A program made the position numbers and the translations under genes. Below are positions 56,577 to 64,000 of a stretch of 64,000 bases of DNA, in pieces (position 1 is the first letter of the stretch; the number at the start of each line of letters is the position of its first letter). A model generated the notes under the pieces. The model did no database searches. It saw only the letters and a program-made list of their open reading frames with translations, and was not told where the DNA came from. Source of the DNA: Gonatopus flavifemur (lineage: Eukaryota > Arthropoda > Insecta > Hymenoptera > Dryinidae); the NCBI GenBank assembly GCA_018340375.1, contig JAFFJZ010000046.1, positions 868,001 to 932,000 of the forward strand, read 5' to 3'.

Positions 56577-57834
56577 CATCTACTGAGGATCAATTTCCTG
56601 GGATTTTCTATAAGTTCCAGCCTATGAAAAGACTCCGTGGAGCACAACGATGTGCTTCAAAAATTGTTGGAGTATTCAACTTCGAAAAATCGAAAATCAT
56701 GATTTCGTGGAAAAATGTCCCCTCCATCATATCACTTCATTCCAAGAGTTTCCAAAGCACATCTTTCTATGTCTTATCGTATTGGATAGTACGTTGGGGC
56801 GAAGCAGTACACCCAAATTTGTTTCAATATTACGTTGCGCGCAGAAGTTATTTCAGATTTAGAGCCAAAATGTCCCCTCCGATCTTTTAGTCAAAATGTC
56901 CCCTCCAACACTCAGAGAGGTAGAAATCGCGCGCATCAAGTGAGGGTCGATTTTCTTACATTTTCGATTAATTTCAGGCTTCGGACAAAAACTCTATGAA
57001 GGACAATGATGTGCTTCAAAAATTGTTGAAGTATTCGACTTCCAAACATCGACAGTTATGGTTTCACAAATAACACCCACTTGAAGATTATAATTTTTAG
57101 GAAAATGAGTTTTTCATCGGATCTTTGTACATAAATGACATTATAAAGAAACCGATACGTGATTCCATCAGAGTAAACTCCTCCTACAAAACCGCCATAG
57201 TAATTTTGCGCTGATTATTCATCATATCGAAATTTTCAACCGAAAAAGATATTTTCTTGAAATTCTCTATATTCCATGTCTTCTTGATAAAACAATATCA
57301 ACTTAATGAATCGACCATCATATCACAAATTTGTCTTGAATTATACTTCATTCTATGGTATCGTTGGCTCCATCTCACAATACAAACAAGGAGCACTCAC
57401 ATGAAAATTAGCATGCGATTTGCTTATAATACTGATTGTAACAGGTTTTCATAAAAAAAAATTCGTTTATAATAACTCATGAAAATTGATCATGGAGAAT
57501 GTTACGAACACCTGTTATTTGTGAACACATAGTTTATAAACAATCATCTGGACAAATTCTTTTGATTTCGTTTATTTTTCAAGTTGAGGACAAAAAAATT
57601 TTAGGGAAACTTTTTCTCAGAACATTTGAAGTTTTGAAAATATTTTTCGAAGTATTTCAGAAAATTTGATCGCGTGATTCAAAAATACTTGAAATCAGTG
57701 CCTTCTGTCGTAACCATCGAATGGAAGGGGAGTTGATACGAATTCATTCATTCCAGAAATATCAATTTCTCGAAAAATCATTCACAGCAGTTTTTTTATT
57801 GATATAAATCATCCACAAATCCCTATAAAGTGAT
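56577..57834. repeat. Diverged direct repeats of ATGTGCTTCAAAAATTGTTG
   Basis: ATGTGCTTCAAAAATTGTTG plus GTATTC and TTCGACTTC-like sequence occurs at about 56650 and 57010. AAATGTCCCCTCC recurs at about 56715, 56868, 56887 and 55353. The remainder to 57834 shows no gene. Confidence 0.6.
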
Positions 57835-58200
57835 GTCCAATGAAATCCAGTGACATTTCAAGTCTTCGGTCGCCATATCGGATCCACTATTTTGAATTTT
57901 CCAGATCTGAGGTCAAATTCGTAGTCAGCAACCCCAAGAACCCTTTTATGGTGGTTCCAAATGAAATGCGGTGATATTTCAAGTTTTTGGTTGCCATATT
58001 GGATCCACCATTTCGAATTTCTGAAATCTGAGTTCGGATTTGTAGTCAGCAACCCCAAAAACCCCTATGTGGTGATTCTTAATGGAATCGGGTGATATCT
58101 CAAGATTTTGACCGCCATCTTGGATCCGCCATTTTGAATTCCCAGAATCTAAGGTCAGATTCGTAACCAGTGACCCAAAAAACCTTCGTATACCAATTCC
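57835..58200. repeat. 121-bp tandem repeat, three units
   Basis: GCCATATCGGATCC, GCCATATTGGATCC and GCCATCTTGGATCC start at 57872, 57993 and 58114, spaced 121 and 121. Each unit has a TAGTCAGCAACCCCAA-like block. The layout is the same as in the 130-bp array at 51071-51828. Confidence 0.9.
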
Positions 58201-58437
58201 CACGGAAATCCGTTCATCAAAAACACGTGTGCCGCAAAGGGTTGAATAAGATTTGAACATTGAACTGAAATAATTTGTCAAAACCGAGCGCAAGCTGGAA
58301 GCTCAGCACCACACTGAAAAATCGACTTAAATAAATGTATATAACATAAGAAAAAGGTTTGAACGGTGTGCCTCAACATTTTTTTGATCGTGTTTTTGTA
58401 ACGAAATATGACACCTTTCCGTGGAAATGCCCATATA

Positions 58438-60467
58438 CAGGGTGGAGCATTTAAAGTGTCGCGGGCGTTTTTTCCAAAAATAAAGTGAGATACGAGAAAA
58501 TTTTTCGGACAAAAGTTGTAGGGTACCGAGGGGGACATCCGATGGTGGTCTTGGCTTTGACCTCAAATCTCATCTTCAAGGGCATTCTGAGATCGACTCT
58601 TGTTTTTTGAATAGCATCTCATATTTTTCACTGCAGATTTGGATTCTAGGTCAAAAACCAAGAAACTTTTGTCTAAACCATTTTCCTGAAATCCGCAAAA
58701 ATGGTGCTCTAATCGATATTGTTCCATTTTGAATCTGACATTCGAATAACTCGAAAACGAAGGGTCTTGCAGAAGAATATTTCGTACAAAAGTTGTCAAT
58801 ACACAACACATTTCAATCGTCTACATTACCACCATTCAGAGCTCACGCGATGTAAACAAACGACGGGGTTCAGTGAAAATTCACGATTTTGAAAGTCAGT
58901 TCGTCAGTTACATTTGATCATTACTTGGTTTATGACAAATTGAAAATCATGGATATCTGATACACGGTTTCTGAAAAGATCGATATGATCTACATTTACG
59001 GTGAAGTGCATAAGAACCCCAGACAAGCATACGACTTGTATGCAGAACGATTTCCTGAAAGAACAACGCCATCCATTAGGTATTTTCAACGCATTACAAA
59101 ATTATTCTCAGAAACGGGAAGTGTTACAAGGGAAAAACGACATCGAATGAGAACTGTTAGCGGAGAAAATGCGGAAGTTAATGTACTAGCTCCAGTAGCC
59201 AATAATCCACACGTGAGCTCTCGTGAAATTGAACTCCATTCGGGAATTTCTCGAAGAAGTGTTCTTCGAATACTGAAACGTCACAAATTCCATCCGTATC
59301 ACATTTGTTTGCATCAAGACCTTCACGGTGATGATTTCGAAAATCGTGTACAGTTTTGTCGATGGGGTTTAGCGCAAATGCACAATAACAACTTCATCAA
59401 CATATTATTTTCTGAAGAGTCGACGTTCACCAATCATGGTCAAGTGAATCGACATAATATGCATCACTGGGCGACAGAAAATCCAAGATGGCTACGTCAA
59501 GTAGAGCATCAAAGACAATGGGCTGTGAATGTTTGGTGTGGTATTTTTCGATCTCGAGTAATTGGACCGTACTTTATTGCAGATACGCTAAATGGAGAGA
59601 AGTACAGACATTCCTTAGATCAAGTACTTCCAACATTACTTGAAGACATACCTATTCAGGAACGATTGAATATGTGGTATCAACACGATGGTTGTCCATC
59701 CCATTATGCAGTCACAGCTCGAGAAATATTGGACAGAGATTATCCTGGACGATGGATAGGACGTCGTGGACCAGTTCATTGGCCTGCCCGTTCTCCGGAT
59801 TACTTCTGCAGATTTTTTTTTATGGGGATACATAAAAGATACAGTTTATCAACAAGCACCGACTACACCTGAGAATATGCGTCAACGAATCATCAATGCA
59901 TGCGCGAGCATCAATGAAGATATTTTAGCACGAGTTCAGCAATCTTTTGTAAAACGTTTTGAAATGTGTATTGAAGTCGAAGGCCATCATTTTGAGCATC
60001 TACTGCATTAAAATTATCCAAGTGATGTAGACGATTGAAATGTGTTGTGTTTTGTCTGTTATACCCCATCACCTCCGTCTCAGTTCAAGGGGTCCCCCTT
60101 GGAATCAGACAACTTTTGTCCGAAACATTCTCCTCCAAGACCTTTCGTTTTCGAGTTATTCTAATGTCAGATGCAGTATGGAACAATATCGATTAGAGCG
60201 CCATCTTTGCGGATTTCAGGAAAATGGTTCAGACAAAAGTTTCTTGGTTTTTGACCTAGAATCCAAATCTGCAGTGAAAAATATGAGATGCCGTTTAAAA
60301 AACAAGAGTTGACCTCAGAATGCCCTTGAAGATGAGATTTGAGGTCAAAGCCAAGGCCACCATCGGATGTCCCCCTCGATACCCTACAATTTTTGTCCGA
60401 AAAATTTTCTCGTATCTCATTTTATTTTTGGAAAAAACGCTCGCGACACTTTAAATGCCTCACCCTG
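58438..60467 (+). mobile_element. CAGGGTG-type DNA transposon, complete 2,030-bp sister copy
   Basis: The ends are CAGGGTGGAGCATTTAAAGT and ACTTTAAATGCCTCACCCTG, flanked by TA. The long TIR arms run about 58438-58835 and 60025-60467, the left one about 60 bp shorter. Sequence, length and gene content match 51884-53913 at several percent divergence or less. Confidence 0.95.
58949..60011 (+). pseudogene. DUF4817/DDE transposase, frameshifted, catalytic Asp replaced by Glu
   Basis: It is the same protein as 52313-53402. ATG at 58949 is followed after three codons by TGA (Arg codon in the sister). The frame is then open through NPRQAYDLYAERFPERTT, SSREIELHSGISRRSVL, FSEESTF (first catalytic position Glu instead of Asp), MWYQHDGCPSH and HWPARSPD. 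The frameshift right after SPD is identical to the sister copy. The second frame continues ADFFLWGYIKDTVYQ to FEHLLH with TAA at 60009-60011. With two nonsense or frame defects and a changed catalytic residue it should be inactive. Confidence 0.93.
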
Positions 60468-60471
60468 TATA

Positions 60472-60760
60472 CAGGGTGTCCCATTTTAATCTGTTACTCA
60501 GAATATCTCGAAAACGGATAGATTCGGAAGAAAATGTTTCGGGAAAAAAATGTAAGAATTTGAGGGGGACATCCGATGGTGAACTTGGCTCTGACCTCAG
60601 ATCCCACTTCGAAGGTCATTCTGAGGTCAACTCATGTTTTTCAAATGGAATCCCCTATTTTTCACTACCGGTTTAGATTCTACGCTGAAAACCAAGGAAC
60701 TTTTGTCTCAAACTTTTTTCCGAAATCCCCATAGATGGCGCTCTAATTCATGAGAAAATA
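60472..60760 (+). mobile_element. Left-end fragment of a further CAGGGTG-type transposon
   Basis: It starts CAGGGTGTCCCATTTTAATC after TA, only four bases (TATA) past the previous element. It resembles the family's TIR arm in order: ATATCTCGAAAACGG, GAGGGGGACATCCGATGG, GACCTCAGATC and GATGGCGCTCTAATTC. No transposase or right end follows, so it is truncated at about 60760. Confidence 0.75.
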
Positions 60761-62053
60761 AGACTCCTCAAACCCTCGGATTGTAGTCTGTCTAACATAA
60801 TGCTCAACTCTTGAGTGTTTCTCATCTCCCGAAAATTACCGTCGGTTGTGTTTTGTTTTGGTTTTGTTCTTGGAAATTGTTATTGTTTTGATTCACGTGT
60901 GAATACCATAAAAATTTAGCATTCCCAAACTGCTCAGTTCTCTGTTATCATTTGGAGGAAACACATTTCTAAATATCATGTCTGATTACTAGACCGGAGC
61001 GAAAAACAAAAAAGTTCTCAAATGGAATCGTAATAGTGCGGAAAAGTTGCTACTCGTTAACACAAACACAGGGGAAAAAAAATTTTTGAAATCGGACAAT
61101 AACTTCCGTTTGCGCATCGCGTTCAAAATTTCCGAATTTGAATAAAAATTTAACAAATATGCACCAAATTGCAGAAGGGGTATATGCTGTCCGATTGAGC
61201 CCATTTTTTTTGTATTTAACATGGCTTCGAGGCGAAGGATGAGAGAAAAATGCCACACAACCCTCCTCTACCTCTTTCCAACCCCTTCGAAGGGGTGATA
61301 ATGGACAATTTCCGTTTAACATAGCTTGTATTACAGGTGGTGCAAATGGTTACCCATCGACCTGATTTTTCGTACATTAGATGTTTTGAGGCGCGAAGTG
61401 GAAAAAATTATTCTCTACCTCCTCTCTGCATGTTCCCCCCAAGGGGCAGGGGGGCTCTGTCCCGACTACACGAGCTAAAATAGGAATTGCAGATATTTGG
61501 CGAAATTTCCTTGTAGAACGCGTTACGTTTTGTTTTGATTGCCATCCGTTCGGTCGGCGTCTCGGCTTCGTTCCCCACTCTCTTCTTCTCGACTCTGGGA
61601 TTCCAAGAAACGGAGCGTATGAGCGAGGAAGCACTCTACTGGTCACTGGAAGTATATGATTTTCTGGCTTGTTGCATAGCAAAGGAGCGCTTCTCGGACT
61701 GAAAACTTTTTTTATCAGCGTTGTTCAAAATTTCATAGCCTGCATTAGATCACGATCACATCGATCACCAATTTCATTTCATGTATGTTATTGAATCGTA
61801 TGATCATATAATTCATTGGCTTGTCGCAGAACGTTCTTCGCTGATGTTAATTGAATCTAATTATATCTAGGATGATTAGTGCATCAGGTTGACGTGGAAA
61901 TATTCATATTAGAACGAACCAATCTAACAATATTGGATTGTCTTTGAGTGACGAATATAATTTCGAGAATTTATTGAAATTTCAAGAATTTTTAAACAAT
62001 AATACGAATCTTACAATATCAGGTGTGACCAATCACCTCTCTTGATCTTGATT
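60761..62053. other. No gene recognised
   Basis: It contains GC-richer patches (61430-61460, 61540-61620) and short open frames without domains. It may include 5' sequence of the following gene-like relic. Confidence 0.5.
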
Positions 62054-64000
62054 ATGGCACTCACTCGTAGTGCTCATGCTCATGCACCCTGCCCATTTTT
62101 TGGTGCACCAAAACCACTACCACTGGCGGTTCTTCCCACCAATGCCGATATCGTAAAATGTTGGAATGAAGTCAAGTATGACATGGCAGTAAAGTCTAGT
62201 GACTGTAAACCTGGAAGGAACTTGAGCTTCTCAGACGTGGCAAACATTGTAGCTCAACAGATTGAGTCAATATATTCCAAAGCTTCAATTCCTGTCGTGT
62301 GTCACACAAGAGTCGTTCAAAAGATCAAGCAACTGCATGATTGCTATTATGCACTTCGTGAATCATATCAAAGGGACAAAACCAGGGCTGGAAAAAAGAA
62401 TAAGTACAATGACTTCATTCATAAATCTTATAACACATTATTTGACATATCATCTTGCAAGTGCAAGATGACACTACAACGCAATTGCAGAAAAACCTTT
62501 GAGAAATGTATTTTCCAAATCCTGTAGTTGTCAGCTGCAATTGCCGTAAGGATAGGAAAATACCTACATTGGAACTGAAGTTTCTCTACGCACAAAGACA
62601 CCTCAGAATAGGTAAAATTGGATTGACGGTAGATAAGAAGGAAACACAGAGACTTACATCAAAGTTACAAAGAAAAGCTCGTCAGCTTAATCTGCTTAGC
62701 GTGCAAATACAAGACTTGCCTGGTCCCTCCGTTGGCAGTACCGATCCGGAAACAGAAGAGACAAATTTTGATGTCGATGATGATTCGGACTTTCAGCCCA
62801 CACGTTTTTCGTCTGCCCTGCCAAAAAGCTCAAAGGCCTCACAGATGCGCCTGTCGCTTCCAACAACTGCTTTGACAAGTACTCGTTTTGGCCTGTCTGA
62901 GAGAGCAACAGCTGCTATCACATCTACCGTGCTGAAAGACCTAGGTCTTATTACTGATAGTGATACATCTCTGATAGCAAAATTAGAAGAGAAAAAGAAA
63001 AGTGCAGAGTAAAACGTACTAATTTAGAGCGACGGGAACATCGAATGAAAGGCCCAATGTGTGTATACTTTGATGGTAGGGCAGATAACACTTTAGTGTT
63101 GGTTGAAAAAGGAGTAAAACGATACCAATCTGTAAAAAAAGAGGATCATATTACAGTAATTGAGGAACCGGGTTCAAAGTATCTTTGCCATCTAGTACCT
63201 ACTTCCAAAAGTGGAAGGGACACTGCTTTCTGCATCATAGACTATTTCGAAGAAAATGAAATAGATACTTCTAAAATTGAAGTAGTTGGGACTGATGGGA
63301 CAGCAACAAACACTGGCTGGAAACGGGGAGCAATTAAGTATATAGAAATAAGTTTGAAGAGGCCAATACAGTGGGTGATCTGTCTTTTACATTTCAATGA
63401 GTTACCTTTAAGGCATCTTGTAGAAACATTCGATGGTATAACCGCAGGACCGAAGTCTTTGAGTGGCCCTCTCGGCGAACGGCTGGTTGGTTGCGAGTCT
63501 TTGCCTGTAGTTGCATTTGATAAAATTGAATGTGTCATTCCACAAATTGACCCACAAATTCTGAGTAAAGCCCAGAGATACCTACATGACATTGCCGTTT
63601 CCATTGCTGCTGGGTCTTGTTCCTCGGACCTAGCGAATCGAGATCCGGGACCAATATCTCATGCTCGGTGGTTGACGACAGCGAACCGGTTTTTGAGACT
63701 ATATATTTCATTTGAAAACCCACCTGAAAATCTCATCAACATCGTTACATACATACGTACCCATGTGGTTTGAAATTAAGACAAGATCTTCAATAGTTGA
63801 AGGACCTAAGCATATTTTTGAATGCATCAAGAGATGTAGAGGCTTACCTGCGGAAGTCCAAGAAGTGGCGGAGAAAGTTATTCAAAGGAATGCCTTCTCC
63901 GCCCATCCCGAAAATCTTCTTCTTTCGATGGTTATGGATGATAGGCAGGATGTTCGGGAGCTGGACCTTCGGCGAGTATTGAAATACAAAGAAACTACCA
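62054..64000 (+). pseudogene. DDE-like transposase-type gene, runs off the window edge
   Basis: ATG at 62054 opens MALTRSAHAHAPCPFFGAPK and continues through LSFSDVANIVAQQIESIYSK to FDISSCKCK. A frame change near 62465-62520 leads to SCNCRKDRKIPTLELKFL, so two cysteine pairs may form a zinc site, and then LTSKLQRKARQLNLL. A second frame change near 63005 leads to KRTNLERREHRM and the core: MCVYFDGRADNTLV, VVGTDGTATNTGWK, WVICLLHFNELPLRHL and ISHARWLTTANRFLRLY. A stop at 63771-63773 is followed in another frame by NAFSAHPENLLLSMVMDD. The DGR..D, DGT..N and H.RW motifs suggest an RNase-H-fold nuclease. The family is common and uncharacterised in invertebrates. No TIRs are visible in the window. 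Confidence 0.7.

Noticed and set aside
51071..58200. CRISPR-like regularity of the 130-bp and 121-bp arrays
   Set aside because: Whole units repeat without unique spacers, and this is eukaryotic sequence. They are ordinary tandem repeats.

Overview
This is a eukaryotic, AT-rich stretch of nuclear DNA. The spliced transposase gene, the mariner, Transib, BEL/Pao and LINE remnants, the many short inverted-repeat elements and the polypyrimidine-rich non-coding DNA together point to an arthropod. An insect is most likely; a hymenopteran is a low-confidence guess from the mix of repeat families. No complete host gene can be supported in the 64 kb. The window is a transposable-element graveyard in which insertions sit inside insertions, and several can be dated against one another by exact target-site duplications (TSDs).

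Layout. 0-6.4 kb: the end of a CAGGGTG-type DNA transposon, a minus-strand pseudogene of an arthropod-wide transposon-associated protein split by a 130-bp hairpin (1.4-2.9 kb), and a LINE ORF1 relic with a PHD-like finger (4.2-5.3 kb). 6.5-10.4 kb: a second CAGGGTG-type transposon carrying a nested MITE, followed directly by a mariner. 11.5-17.8 kb: a 6.3-kb DNA transposon with ~970-bp terminal inverted repeats (TIRs) and a two-exon DDE-like gene, disrupted by a 1,660-bp solo LTR. 18.9-22.7 kb: a zinc-finger transposase fragment, a nearly intact mariner and a TA-flanked non-autonomous element. 23-27 kb: satellite-like repeats and a LINE reverse-transcriptase relic. 27.3-32.5 kb: two head-to-head Transib (RAG1-like) relics, one split by a 1.3-kb non-autonomous element. 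34.7 kb: a possible host terminal exon.

35.1-48.9 kb is one BEL/Pao LTR retrotransposon on the minus strand. It has TG..CA LTRs, a TTACT TSD, a primer-binding site that fits tRNA-Tyr, and gag, protease, RT, RNase H, integrase and a C-terminal domain, all broken by stops. Its gag carries two large nested insertions: a 4.2-kb zinc-finger/DDE transposon (TSD TCAT) and a 3.2-kb hAT-like non-autonomous element (TSD TCTCGTTC, TIRs with four CACGTGACC repeats each). Its 5' LTR carries a TTAA-flanked MITE.

49-64 kb: short MITEs, a six-unit 130-bp tandem array, two 2,030-bp sister CAGGGTG transposons in opposite orientation, a 121-bp tandem array, and a degraded DDE-like gene that runs off the right edge.

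How the parts relate. The genes do not form a pathway; the biology is mobilisation and decay. The strongest candidates for something poorly described are the two long-TIR transposons at 11.5-17.8 and 39.9-44.0 kb. Their RNase-H-like genes match proteins usually left uncharacterised in arthropod genomes. I suspect a Sola-type affiliation from the 4-bp TSDs, but could not test it.
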